This document shows, in pieces, positions 41,947 through 52,839 of a DNA stretch of 64,000 bases; within the stretch, counting starts at the first letter, position 1; each line of letters begins with the position of its first letter. The position numbers were made by a program, and so were the translations under genes. A model generated the notes under the pieces. That model saw nothing but the letters and a program-made list of their open reading frames with translations, was not told the origin of the DNA and did no database searches. Source of the DNA: Pseudomonadota bacterium (GTDB taxonomy: Bacteria > Pseudomonadota > Alphaproteobacteria > Rhizobiales > Xanthobacteraceae); assembly GCA_018242205.1 (NCBI GenBank), contig JAFECJ010000006.1, positions 78,677 through 142,676 of the forward strand, written 5' to 3'.

Positions 41947-42444
41947 TCAGCTCTCCTGCCCTCGCCGTCCGGCGAGACGCAATTCCATGTCATAAAATGT
42001 CGGGTGGGTATAGCCCGGGTGGCAGTGCGTGGCGGTGATCGAGAAGCCGTGGCGCTTGAACAGCGCCACGTTGCTCTCCAGCGCAATCCGGACGCGGAGC
42101 GTCATCCGTACCGCGCCGATGCGGCCGGCTTCGGCTTTCGCCGCCTCGACCAGCGCGCTGGCAATGCCGCGCCGGCGCCAGTCCGGCCGCACTGCAAGGC
42201 GGCCGATATAGAGCGAATCGCCGTCGCGCCTGCAGAACACCGCGCCGACGAACACGTCGCCGGCTTCCGCGATCAGACAGATCTCGCTGGCGAGCCGCGC
42301 GGCGAAATCCGCGACGGTTTCCTTGAGCACGCCCGACGGCGGGTCGATCGGAAAAGCGCCGAATGCGTCCTGCGTTAGAGCGAGCAGCTCGGCCGCGCGC
42401 GCCGCGTCCGTACACGGACGAATGACGATGCCGCCGGAGGTCAT
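41947..42444 (-). CDS. GNAT-family N-acetyltransferase
   Basis: A 165-residue GNAT protein. The acetyl-CoA-binding motif is in 'RPDWRRRGIASALVEAAKAE', preceded by the beta4 strand 'SLYIGRLAVRPD' and followed by 'LFKRHGFSITATHCHPGYTH'. It acetylates a small molecule or protein; which one cannot be told. It follows alaS by 16 bp and precedes LysE by one base, so an alaS-GNAT-lysE operon is plausible, perhaps linking amino-acid acetylation and export. Confidence 0.85.
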   Translation of the reverse strand: MTSGGIVIRPCTDAARAAELLALTQDAFGAFPIDPPSGVLKETVADFAARLASEICLIAEAGDVFVGAVFCRRDGDSLYIGRLAVRPDWRRRGIASALVEAAKAEAGRIGAVRMTLRVRIALESNVALFKRHGFSITATHCHPGYTHPTFYDMELRLAGRRGQES

Positions 42445-42460
42445 GCCTTACTGCTTTCGC

Positions 42461-45136
<2,676 letters not shown>

Positions 45137-45320
45137 GTCCGAACGCCCAAACCCTTATCGGGAACCCTGTTCTATCGGCGTGCGGCGAGCCCCCCGGCCC
45201 CACACCCCGGCCGGGGGCATAAAGGCCCGTCCGGCTTGATGTTTCTCCGGGTTATTTAGCGGCGGGGGGGCGGAGAGTCGAGGGAGGGCCTTAACCCCGC
45301 GGAGCGAGCCGAGGACGCCG

Positions 45321-45346
45321 AAAAACCTCTCCCCTTGTGGGAGAGG
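45321..45346 (-). terminator. Intrinsic terminator after htpX
   Basis: Stem CCTCTCCC/GGGAGAGG with a 5-nt loop; on the minus strand TTTTT follows. It separates htpX from the alaS promoter region. The CTCTCCC...GGGAGAG form is a very common repeat-like hairpin in rhizobial genomes. Confidence 0.8.
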
Positions 45347-45368
45347 GAAAAGCGAGCATGTGGCTGCC

Positions 45369-46349
45369 CTACCCCCACGGCCCGCGGCGGCTGCCGCCAC
45401 CGCCCCACGGCCCGCCGGGGGACGAACCGCCTTGCCCGCCGCCCCAGACGCCGTGGCGCGGCGCGCCCGTAGCGGCGGGACGCATGCCGAAGGCGGCGGC
45501 CAGTTGCTGGAGCGCGGCGATGCGGTTCTCGGTCGCCGGATGAGTGGCGAACAAGTTGTCCATGCGCGCGCCGGACAGGGGATTGATGATGAACAGGTGC
45601 GCGGTCGCCGGCTGATGCTCGGCCGCCTCGTTCGGCACCATATGCGCGATGCTGGCGATCTTGTTCAGCGCCGACGCCAGCGCCAGCGGCTCGCCGGAAA
45701 TCTGCGCGCCGAGATTATCGGCGGCATATTCGCGGGTGCGGCTGATCGCCATCTGCACCAGAAGCGCGGCGATCGGCGCCAGGATCACCATCGCCATGGT
45801 GCCAATCAGGCCCAAGCCACCGCTGCTGTCGTTATTGTTGTCGCGGCTGCCGCCGAGCCCGGAGAACAGCGCGAAATTGCCGAGCATCGAAATGGCGCCG
45901 GCAATGGTGGCGGTGATGGTCATGATCAGCGTGTCGCGGTTGGCGATGTGCGCCAGCTCGTGAGCGACGACGCCGGCGATTTCGTTCTGGTCGAGCGCCC
46001 GCATGAGGCCGGTGGTCACCGCGACCGCAGCGTTCTGCGGATTGCGGCCTGTGGCAAAGGCGTTGGGCTGCGGATTGTCCATGATATAGAGGCGCGGCAT
46101 CGGCAGCCGGGCGCGGCGCGCGAGTTCGGCGACCATCGCGTAGAGTTCCGGCGCCGAGCGCGGATCGACCTCGTGCGCGCCATGCATCGCCAACACCATC
46201 TTGTCGGCATTCCAGTAGGCGAACAGGTTCATGCCGGCGGCGACCACCAGCGCGATCATGGCGCCGCCACCGCCGCCAATGAGAAAGCCGACGCCCATGA
46301 ACAGCGCGGTCAGACCCGCGAGCAGCAGCGCCGTCCGAAAATAGTTCAT
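45369..46349 (-). CDS. htpX: Membrane zinc metalloprotease HtpX
   Basis: A 326-residue protease with four spans. The catalytic zinc site is H130-E131-x-x-H134 ('[13 protein letters not shown]'), with the third ligand Glu in '[13 protein letters not shown]'. '[20 protein letters not shown]' is family specific. It degrades damaged membrane proteins with FtsH. The C-terminus is a Gly/Pro/Trp-rich tail ('[17 protein letters not shown]'), about 30 residues longer than in E. coli. Start 46349 begins the first span. Confidence 0.95.
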   Translation of the reverse strand: MNYFRTALLLAGLTALFMGVGFLIGGGGGAMIALVVAAGMNLFAYWNADKMVLAMHGAHEVDPRSAPELYAMVAELARRARLPMPRLYIMDNPQPNAFATGRNPQNAAVAVTTGLMRALDQNEIAGVVAHELAHIANRDTLIMTITATIAGAISMLGNFALFSGLGGSRDNNNDSSGGLGLIGTMAMVILAPIAALLVQMAISRTREYAADNLGAQISGEPLALASALNKIASIAHMVPNEAAEHQPATAHLFIINPLSGARMDNLFATHPATENRIAALQQLAAAFGMRPAATGAPRHGVWGGGQGGSSPGGPWGGGGSRRGPWG

Positions 46350-46719
46350 GGCAGTCCTCGTGCCGGACGCGGTTCTTCCGCCACGCGGCGGCGCCGCGAT
46401 GGCGCCGCGCAACGTCGCCGGTTGCGCGAAAAATGTCGGTATGGCCGCGTCTTGGCGCAAGTGAACGCGACGCCGCGGCGCCATGACAGGATGACGCAGG
46501 CATCGCCCCGGCCGCCGCTCATTCCGCCCCAACGATAGCGCCAGATGCCAGGCGGGTGGCTTCGCCAGATGGCGCCGGCGCCACGCCGCCCGCCCAACAC
46601 GCCGACGCCCCCGTCCTCGGTGGCGGCCGCTTTATGCAGCCGGGTGCCGACGGGGGCGACAAACGTTTACGCACAACCTGAACCTGACGGACCCTCGAGC
46701 CCGTGACGTCCGTCCGGTC
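46350..46719. other. 370-bp region without a recognised gene, containing a 10-bp inverted repeat
   Basis: Between the end of the Lys/Ala-rich ORF and htpX (both minus). CGCCCCCGTC (46606-46615) and GACGGGGGCG (46649-46658) are perfect reverse complements with a 33-nt loop; this could be a 3' structure of the upstream transcript. No other ORF looks coding, and no T-run marks a terminator. Confidence 0.45.
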
Positions 46720-47151
46720 TTAGCGACCGCCTTTTTTCTTCAGCTTGGCAGCGGCCTTGACTTCGGCCTTGGCCGCCGACTTGGCCGCCGATTTGGCCTT
46801 CGCTTTCGCCTTGTCCGCTTCCTTGCGCGCCTTGCGCGCCTCGTTGGCGGCCAGCACCTCGGCCGATTTGGCGCCGGACCCGGCGCCAGTTTTGGCGCCC
46901 GCGTCGGACTTTGCCGTTGCCGTCGTCTCCGGCGTGGTCTCGTCCTCGGCGGGCTTGGTCTTCAGTTTGCCTTTCGCGCGCTCCTTGGCGGTCTTGCGCT
47001 TTTCCGGTTTGGCAAGAGGCGTGACTTGCGGCGTCATTTGCCCCTCGGCGTCGGCTCTCGCCGCGGCTTTGGGCTTGTGCTGCGCCAGCACGATGATCTC
47101 GCCGGTCGACGGCTCGATCATCTCGATCGCGGCCGCCGCTTCGGCCGCCAC
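46720..47151 (-). CDS. Lys/Ala-rich hypothetical protein (histone-H1-like tail), start uncertain
   Basis: From a GTG at 47151 the frame encodes 143 residues: a short acidic-hydrophobic head with 'IEMIEPSTGEIIVLAQHKP', then a long Lys/Ala/Glu stretch ending in repeats like 'KAKSAAKSAAKAEVKAAAKL'. The composition recalls histone-H1-like DNA-binding tails. The frame stays open further upstream to the recA stop codon (47377), with which it is in frame, and contains the repeat '[17 protein letters not shown]', but has no ATG there. It may start at GTG, at a non-standard codon, or be non-coding. The opposite-strand ORF is considered shadow. Confidence 0.4.
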   Translation of the reverse strand: MAAEAAAAIEMIEPSTGEIIVLAQHKPKAAARADAEGQMTPQVTPLAKPEKRKTAKERAKGKLKTKPAEDETTPETTATAKSDAGAKTGAGSGAKSAEVLAANEARKARKEADKAKAKAKSAAKSAAKAEVKAAAKLKKKGGR

Positions 47152-47376
47152 GGCGGCGGCGTCGAATGACGCCTCGTCGGCAGGTTTTTCATAGGTCGGC
47201 TTGTCATTGGTCGGCTTGCCATAGGTCGGCTTGGGCGCTGCAAGCGAAGACAGAGTCCCCGCCTGTGCCGGATCCGCGGCAGCTGCCGTCTCTCCCGCTA
47301 CGGAGAGACTTTCACCGCCGGTGCCGGCGCCGGAGCGTGGCGCAGTGCCACGATCATCCGGCGTGCCCGGAGCTTT

Positions 47377-48462
<1,086 letters not shown>

Positions 48463-48575
48463 GATGGCGCTCCTATATGGCCTCAGATTCGACCCCCGAC
48501 AACGCAGGGTTTGGGGGATGCCCTGCCCGGCGGATCTCGGTCGACATTGAATCAAATGTACACTATTTGTTCTCT

Positions 48576-48590
48576 GTTCGCAATATGTTC
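48576..48590. promoter_or_regulatory. Alphaproteobacterial SOS (LexA) box of recA
   Basis: GTTC (48576-48579), seven bases, GTTC (48587-48590): the exact direct-repeat LexA site of alphaproteobacteria. A further GTTC at 48569-48572 and an inverted GTTCTTT/AAAGAAC around 48587-48603 lie alongside. The position upstream of recA fits control of that gene. Confidence 0.85.
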
Positions 48591-48594
48591 TTTT

Positions 48595-48658
48595 CGAAAG
48601 AACGGGTACTGGCCTAGTTTGACCCCTAGTGGCCGATTTTGAATTGGAAACTGGCCTG
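48595..48658 (+). repeat. TGGCC repeat array, copy A (island edge next to recA)
   Basis: Aligns without gaps over 64 bp to 52202-52265 with ten mismatches. Internal TGGCC words occur at 48610, 48630 and 48652, i.e. at 20 and 22 bp spacing, each followed by a T-rich stretch. It abuts the recA SOS box. The same spacing in both copies suggests protein-binding subrepeats, such as the terminal transposase sites of IS21-like elements (inference). Confidence 0.75.
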
Positions 48659-48736
48659 TTTTGGGGTTCACAATACGTTCCACATAAAATGGTTGGTTAT
48701 ACCGGGATAGCAAGCAACACTGTTCCGGGGGTGTTC

Positions 48737-48949
48737 ATGTATCTCGTGACCAAACGCGAAGGGAATTACGGGGCACACGATGTGTTCGCTTGCAAGCTGT
48801 GCCACGGCCAGATGCTATTGACCCGTAGAACGCCGCACCCGACAATTGGGGCGCAATACGAATTGCAGAAATTTACTTGCAGCAAATGTGGTCACGAAGC
48901 GATCCGTTCTGTTGATGAGAACGGCAAAGACTCTCCAGACGATGCGTAA
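48737..48949 (+). CDS. Small zinc-ribbon protein
   Basis: A 70-residue protein with two CxxC knuckles, 'FACKLCHGQM' and 'FTCSKCGHEA', spaced 27 residues apart, as in zinc ribbons. The acidic C-terminus reads 'DENGKDSPDDA'. The frame is open to 48629, where the repeat array itself would be translated; the internal ATG 48737 is chosen as more likely. Base composition is less GC-rich than the core genes. It lies alone in the island and faces a convergent gene across a terminator. Function unknown. Confidence 0.6.
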   Translation: MYLVTKREGNYGAHDVFACKLCHGQMLLTRRTPHPTIGAQYELQKFTCSKCGHEAIRSVDENGKDSPDDA

Positions 48950-48952
48950 CTT

Positions 48953-48979
48953 GAGGCCGCCAACTAGGGCGGCCTCTTT
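48953..48979. terminator. Bidirectional terminator between convergent island genes
   Basis: GAGGCCGCC (48953-48961) and GGCGGCCTC (48968-48976) form a perfect 9-bp stem with a 6-nt loop, followed by TTTC on the plus strand. It lies between the zinc-ribbon gene and the stop of the minus-strand gene. Confidence 0.7.
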
Positions 48980-49686
48980 CATTGCATCATCTTCAAAATC
49001 TCTTTGTACTTGGCGAGCATCTGCTCAAGCTTTTCTAGGCCGTCGAGATCGACAGACGCCTGAATATCTAGCCGGTTGCCGTTCATGACAACGCGCACAG
49101 GGGCCGTCATTGGTGGTTCGGGAATCCGTGGCGTCGGCCGCTGCTGTTCCGCCGGTGCTGGCATAGGCGCTCCCGCTGGTGGCTGTACGTGCGGCTGGGG
49201 AGCCGCTTCAAAGCCACTATACCCCGTTGATTCGGCCTCCACAAACTGTTTTGTTTCGCGATAAGAGCGAAGGGCGGTGTCAGCGGCAAGGGGGATAAAC
49301 TTCTGTTGGAGCATCCAAGCCCGTATTGCGCTGTCGCTTACGCGACCGCCCTGGAACCGATTATCCAGCTCGGCAAATAGATCAGGCTTGGACGCCGCTT
49401 CTTTCAATGCCGCTGCCCGCTCAGGCGAACCGGCGGGGTGTGCAATGATTGTGACTGCTAAGTCGCTGACATGGGAATCGTCCCCGCGCCCCTCGGTGAG
49501 CCCATATTTCCCAACGGCGGATAGCACGCCAAGCGATTTGCCGTTGAGTGTTTTGTACCCCATGTGCTCAGCTAGCACGACGCGCGGTATTTTGTTCTGG
49601 TAGTCCTTGGCGTAAACCGCCGAGACCTTTTCCACGGCCTCTTTCAGGCTGATTAGCGGGTATTCCGGGCTGCGAGCTTTAGCCAT
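48979..49686 (-). CDS. Conserved hypothetical protein with winged-helix-like N-terminus
   Basis: A 235-residue protein. The first 100 residues ('PLISLKEAVEKVSAVYAKDY', 'AEHMGYKTLNGKSLGVLSAV', 'GLTEGRGDDSHVSDLAVTII') look like a winged-helix domain; a Pro/Ala/Gln-rich linker follows (about 160-195), then a C-terminal segment ending in a likely coiled coil ('LEKLEQMLAKYKEIL'). I recall similar proteins as widespread uncharacterised alphaproteobacterial genes but cannot name the family. AGGAGG five bases before the ATG fixes the start. CGTAA-type repeats lie upstream. Confidence 0.8.
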   Translation of the reverse strand: MAKARSPEYPLISLKEAVEKVSAVYAKDYQNKIPRVVLAEHMGYKTLNGKSLGVLSAVGKYGLTEGRGDDSHVSDLAVTIIAHPAGSPERAAALKEAASKPDLFAELDNRFQGGRVSDSAIRAWMLQQKFIPLAADTALRSYRETKQFVEAESTGYSGFEAAPQPHVQPPAGAPMPAPAEQQRPTPRIPEPPMTAPVRVVMNGNRLDIQASVDLDGLEKLEQMLAKYKEILKMMQ

Positions 49687-49713
49687 CACGGCCTCCTATG
49701 CCAATTAAGGCAA

Positions 49714-49792
49714 ACGTAACATGGCGCGCGACCTTACGCAAGGCGGCTTCAAATAAGTTTACGCGAAAGGCGAGTAAACTATTGACGTAAGG
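49714..49792. promoter_or_regulatory. Cluster of CGTAA/TTACG sites between divergent island genes
   Basis: CGTAA words or their complement occur at 49715, 49734, 49758 and 49786. CCTTACG (49732-49738) pairs with CGTAAGG (49786-49792), and GTTTAC (49757-49762) with GTAAAC (49774-49779). A possible -35 box TTGACG is at 49782. This looks like a multi-site operator for the flanking genes. Confidence 0.45.
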
Positions 49793-49829
49793 TTTGGCGC
49801 ATGCCATCTTCTCATCATTGGAGGCCTTC

Positions 49830-49919
49830 ATGACGAGAAGGGTTGGAGCCCCCGGACGCGCTAGCCGAGCCAAGGGGGCCCGGAAAAAGGAAAGGCCGCC
49901 TTCCCGGGCTGAAAACTAG
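49830..49919 (+). CDS. 29-residue basic peptide ORF
   Basis: ATG to TAG encodes 29 residues rich in Arg, Lys, Ala and Pro ('MTRRVGAPGRASRAKGARKK...'). GGAGG sits six bases before the ATG and a possible promoter lies upstream, so translation is plausible. The 3' part overlaps a hairpin just before the tRNA-like gene. It could be a leader peptide or chance; no homology is known to me. Confidence 0.3.
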   Translation: MTRRVGAPGRASRAKGARKKERPPSRAEN

Positions 49920-49933
49920 GGAAAAGCGGCCTT
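49892..49933 (+). terminator. Long hairpin ahead of the tRNA-like gene
   Basis: AAGGCCGC (49892-49899) pairs with GCGGCCTT (49926-49933), and inside it TTCCC (49901-49905) with GGGAA (49919-49923). It may terminate or process transcripts before the tRNA-like sequence. Confidence 0.4.
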
Positions 49934-49952
49934 GCAATCGGCTTTTAGCGTC

Positions 49953-50028
49953 TCGGGGCTCGTCTAACGGTAGGACACCCGCCCGTACAAGTGAGGAAAT
50001 GTCGGTCCGAATCCGACGCCCCGAACCA
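49953..50028 (+). tRNA. tRNA-like gene with abnormal anticodon arm (isotype undetermined)
   Basis: A 76-nt cloverleaf with encoded CCA. The acceptor stem TCGGGGC/GCCCCGA has seven pairs, the D stem GTCT/GGAC with loop AACGGTA is standard, the variable loop is 5 nt and the T stem GTCGG/CCGAC is perfect with loop TCCGAAT (C where U55 is expected). The U1-A72 pair and D arm resemble tRNA-Gln. The anticodon stem CCCGC/GTGAG has one G-U and one C-A pair, and the loop CCGTACAA has eight bases with no clear U33. It may be a decaying or mobile-element tRNA, or an unusual decoder. Confidence 0.5.
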
Positions 50029-50182
50029 AACCAGTGGGACCGACGCCGTTGGCGCGTCGCCGGTCCCGGATCAGCAACCCCGGGATTGGCCCCCGAAGTC
50101 GTGACCGTACTGGATATATAGCGGATTCCGCTCGATTTTTCCAGAGTCGCCTTCGGCCCGTCCCAAAGCATGGATTGGCCCC

Positions 50183-51094
50183 ATGAACGTCCTCTCTCGC
50201 GAAAAGCAAATTGAAGTCATCGCCGCGCTTTGTGACGGCCTTGGTATCCGCGCCGTCTCTCGCATTACCGGCGTCAACCGCGGCACCGTCGCCGCCCTGG
50301 CTCTTAAGGTCGGCGCGGGCTGTGCCGAACTGCATGACCGCATGATGGTCGGCATTCGGACTTCCCGGCTCGAATTGGACGAGCTCTGGTCCTATGTCGG
50401 TAAGAAGCAGGCCCAGGTTGACCGCAATGCGCTCAACGCCGCCGCCGTGGGCGACCAGTACACGTTCATTGCCTTGTCGGCTTCGACCCGCGCCATCGTC
50501 TCCTACCTCACCGGCAAGCGCGACAGCGGCAACACGCACGACTTTATCGCGGACCTGCGCCAACGCGTCATTGGATCCCCGGAAATCTCGACTGACGGCT
50601 TCCTGCCCTATCAGAACGCCATCCGCGCCGAGTTCGGTAACCGAATCGCGCACGGCGTCGTCAACAAGACCTATTCGGTAACGCACATCGGCATGAAAGA
50701 AGCCGCCCGGCGCTATTCTCCGGCACAGGTAGTAGCCGTAGAATACGATGTAGTAAGCGGCGTCCCGGCTCATATCTCGACCAGCTATGTTGAGCGGTCG
50801 AACTTGACGCTGCGCATGTCGTCAAAGCGGTTCGCGCGCCTCAGCAACGGCTTTTCCAAAAAGATGGACAACCATTGCGCCGCAGTCTCGCTGTACGTCG
50901 CCCACTACAATCTGTGTCGGGTCCATGAAAGCCTGCGCAGCACCCCGGCCATGGCTTTGGGCGTTGCCGATCGGGTTTGGACGATTGGCGATCTGGTTGA
51001 CGCCGCGTTGGCGACCCAGCCCATCAAACCGACCACGACCGCGCCTGATCGGCGGAAGGGCCTTCGGGTAATCGACGGAGGACGAAGCGACTAA
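50183..51094 (+). mobile_element. IS1-like DDE transposase gene
   Basis: A 303-residue transposase. The N-terminus has an HTH ('EVIAALCDGLGIRAVSRITG', 10-45); the DDE residues are D66 ('ELDELWSYVG'), D138 ('STDGFLPYQN') and E204 ('SYVERSNLTLRM'). 'DNHCAAVSLYVAHYNLCRVH' precedes the basic tail. It matches proteins I know as single-ORF IS1-family transposases in proteobacteria. I found no clear terminal inverted repeats or target duplication, so whether the element is intact is unknown. The last four bases overlap the convergent RHH gene. Confidence 0.8.
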
Positions 51095-51306
51095 TCGTCC
51101 TCACGTGAACGGCGCGCTATCTCAGCGCGCCGTCGCACCTCCGGCTCGGCGACGTATCTTTCAGCCATGTAGGCTTCGATTGCCCGAGCCAAAAGTCGAG
51201 ATGGGGGCGCACCTTCATAGCCCTCACAGAAATCCAAGAATCTCTCCACCAGGTCTGCATCTAGACCTATTTGCCTTAGCTTTACTCCGTTGTTTGGCTT
51301 TGCCAT
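51091..51306 (-). CDS. Small ribbon-helix-helix-like protein
   Basis: A 71-residue protein with 'GVKLRQIGLDADLVERFLDF' and 'PPSRLLARAIEAYMAERYVA' followed by an Arg-rich tail. The strand-helix-helix pattern resembles MetJ/Arc-type DNA-binding proteins, such as plasmid or antitoxin regulators. Upstream GTACATT sites suggest autoregulation. No toxin-like partner is adjacent: the next gene on this strand upstream is a winged-helix protein 235 bp away. Confidence 0.65.
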   Translation of the reverse strand: MAKPNNGVKLRQIGLDADLVERFLDFCEGYEGAPPSRLLARAIEAYMAERYVAEPEVRRRAEIARRSREDD

Positions 51307-51314
51307 AAAATACC

Positions 51315-51344
51315 AATGTACTTTCTAGTACATTCTGGTACATT
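51315..51344. promoter_or_regulatory. Putative operator of the ribbon-helix-helix gene
   Basis: AATGTAC (51315-51321) and GTACATT (51328-51334) form a perfect inverted repeat with a 6-bp spacer, and a second GTACATT follows exactly 10 bp on (51338-51344), on the same helical face. It lies 9-38 bp upstream of the gene's start. Confidence 0.6.
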
Positions 51345-51396
51345 CACCCTCGATAGTCGAATCGACATACAAGTCGGCTCGCCCTTAAATGGCGAA

Positions 51397-51536
51397 GGCC
51401 ACCTGCGCGAACAGGTGGCCCTCATTCCCCTCGCGGGGTCGTTCTGCGCGGAGGTCCCTCGGTAGACAACCGACGGGCCTCCGCTCTGCTTCTAGGGGTA
51501 TCCCCCCAGAACCCGCTGCCGCCAAACGGCGGCAAT
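51397..51536. other. Cluster of hairpins in a non-coding spacer
   Basis: GGCCACCTG/CAGGTGGCC (51397-51405, 51412-51420), a longer imperfect hairpin with GCGGAGG/CCTCCGC ends (about 51449-51484) and TGCCGCC/GGCGGCA just before the stop of the winged-helix gene. They may be the 3' end of that gene's transcript or a structured RNA; no ORF is present. Confidence 0.4.
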
Positions 51537-51540
51537 TCCT

Positions 51541-51981
51541 CTAGGTGTCGTCAATTTCGTGCCGAGATGGCGGGCCGCCGCCGAGGTCCTCAGTTGTTTC
51601 AAACAAGGCACCATCAATCACGTATCGGCCATGGCCGACGCGAACTATTTTGTGTTTGCGAGTGAGATAGCCAAGCGCGTTGTAGATAGCCTTAGCCGTC
51701 GCCTGAACGCCCTCGGCTTCAACGCTTTTCTTGACCTCATCAATGGTGAACTCCCGCCCGCGCGGGACCAACTTCAAGATGGTGCCAAGAACCTGCCCGG
51801 GCTTTGGCGTTGAGACTGATGGAAATTTTTTAGACAATTCAATACGGACACGTTCCTGCAAATCAGGAGAAAGTCCGTCAACCATCGCCATAAACGCACT
51901 GACGACGCCCTCGGCAAACGAGTTATCCGGCCCAGAAGGGGCCGGGTCTGTATTTGCACGTTGTGGGCCAACGGATGACAT
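51541..51981 (-). CDS. Winged-helix-like hypothetical protein
   Basis: A 146-residue protein. Residues 1-45 are polar and probably flexible; 50-70 form a helix ('SPDLQERVRIELSKKFP'). Residues about 75-130 look like a winged helix: 'LGTILKLVPRGREFTIDEVK', 'GVQATAKAIYNALGYLTRKH' and wing 'VRVGHGRYVID'. ATG 51981 is chosen; the frame extends to 52068. GC content is lower than in core genes. A palindrome 140-170 bp upstream may be its operator. Function unknown. Confidence 0.65.
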   Translation of the reverse strand: MSSVGPQRANTDPAPSGPDNSFAEGVVSAFMAMVDGLSPDLQERVRIELSKKFPSVSTPKPGQVLGTILKLVPRGREFTIDEVKKSVEAEGVQATAKAIYNALGYLTRKHKIVRVGHGRYVIDGALFETTEDLGGGPPSRHEIDDT

Positions 51982-52123
51982 AACGGACCTATGCCATAAG
52001 CACGGTCCCAAGTCGAATCCAAAATTCTGATTCAGCCTGTGTTTATCCCCGCTCACCACAGGTAGCAAGGGGCTTGAAAAAAGAAACTATATCTTGGTGT
52101 GGAAAAATCTGATTCGCGAGGAG

Positions 52124-52149
52124 CAGTAAGAATCAGTAAGTCTTACTGA
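52124..52149. promoter_or_regulatory. Palindromic operator-like site with an extra half-site
   Basis: TCAGTAAG (52133-52140) and CTTACTGA (52142-52149) are perfect mirror arms around one base, and a further CAGTAAG lies at 52124-52130, 10 bp from the matching half-site. It is upstream of the winged-helix gene and next to repeat array B. Confidence 0.5.
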
Positions 52150-52159
52150 CATAACTCAG

Positions 52160-52265
52160 TGGCCTACTTTGTCTCTCCAACTGGCCTATTTCGGCCAGTA
52201 CCGAAAGAACGGGTGCTGGCCTGTTTTGACCCCCGGTGGCCGGTTTTGAAATTGAGAGTGGCCTG
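52160..52265 (+). repeat. TGGCC repeat array, copy B (distal island edge)
   Basis: TGGCC words at 52160, 52182, 52217, 52237 and 52259 (spacings 22, 35, 20, 22), each followed by a T-rich stretch. The part 52202-52265 matches copy A next to recA in the same orientation. ACTGGCC (52180-52186) also pairs with GGCCAGT (52193-52199). The two copies bracket the island of about 3.6 kb. Confidence 0.75.
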
Positions 52266-52313
52266 ATTTACCCGCCACCCCTATCCTTACCTTTAGGGAT
52301 GGGGGAAGGTCTT

Positions 52314-52688
52314 ATGCGTAAGTTTTGTGTGGTATTGGCTGCGCTTGGCATAACGCTGGCCGGCTGCGCTGGTCGCGACCCGGAACCCATTGCGACAGTG
52401 CAACCACAAGATGCCTACTCCGATTGCACGATGATACGAGCGGAGATCGAAGCCAATAATATCAAGATAAAGGCTTTGGCCGATGAGCAAGGATTGAAAG
52501 TCGCCCAAAATGTTGTGACCGGCGTAGGCGGTCTATTTACATTTGGCATTGCTTGGGCCGGGATGGATTTCAAAGGCTCCGCGTCTAAAGACGTGGCTTC
52601 GCTCGACGCCCGCCAAAAATATCTGACAGAATTGGCTGTGCAGCGCTGCAACCAGCAAGCGACGCCGAGACCATTACCGAAACGCTAG
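52314..52688 (+). CDS. Putative lipoprotein
   Basis: A 124-residue protein with a lipobox: 'FCVVLAALGITLAGCAGRDP' places the lipidated Cys at about residue 20. The mature part has 'DCTMIRAEIEANNIKIKALA' (helical) and a short Gly-rich hydrophobic segment ('VVTGVGGLFTFGIAWAGMDF'). GGGGGAAGG precedes the ATG. It is just outside repeat array B, and its composition is intermediate, so it may belong to the island. Function unknown. Confidence 0.7.
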   Translation: MRKFCVVLAALGITLAGCAGRDPEPIATVQPQDAYSDCTMIRAEIEANNIKIKALADEQGLKVAQNVVTGVGGLFTFGIAWAGMDFKGSASKDVASLDARQKYLTELAVQRCNQQATPRPLPKR

Positions 52689-52720
52689 AGGCCCCCCGTT
52701 GGCGGCCTCTTCGATTCGTG
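52687..52720 (+). terminator. Terminator after the lipoprotein gene
   Basis: AGAGGCC (52687-52693) pairs with GGCCTCT (52704-52710), overlapping the stop codon; a modest T content follows. Confidence 0.55.
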
Positions 52721-52839
52721 ACCTACCGCTCGCTTTCACCCGCCACGCCGCCCTAAACCGATCCGAACAAATCCGTTCGGCCGGCGTTCATGTTCGAATC
52801 CGTTCAATGCTCCGGACGGAAGCGACGGAGTGGACGACG

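Noticed and set aside
46745..47194. 149-residue plus-strand frame after recA
   Set aside because: Ala/Ser-rich mirror of the Lys/Ala-rich minus frame; no ribosome site.
48629..48736. N-terminal extension of the zinc-ribbon protein through repeat array A
   Set aside because: The same repeat gives a similar peptide frame at 52236, which shows the translation arises from the DNA repeat rather than from protein conservation; the ATG at 48737 is preferred.
51091..51981. RHH protein and winged-helix protein as a toxin-antitoxin pair
   Set aside because: They are 235 bp apart with separate operators and neither resembles a toxin.
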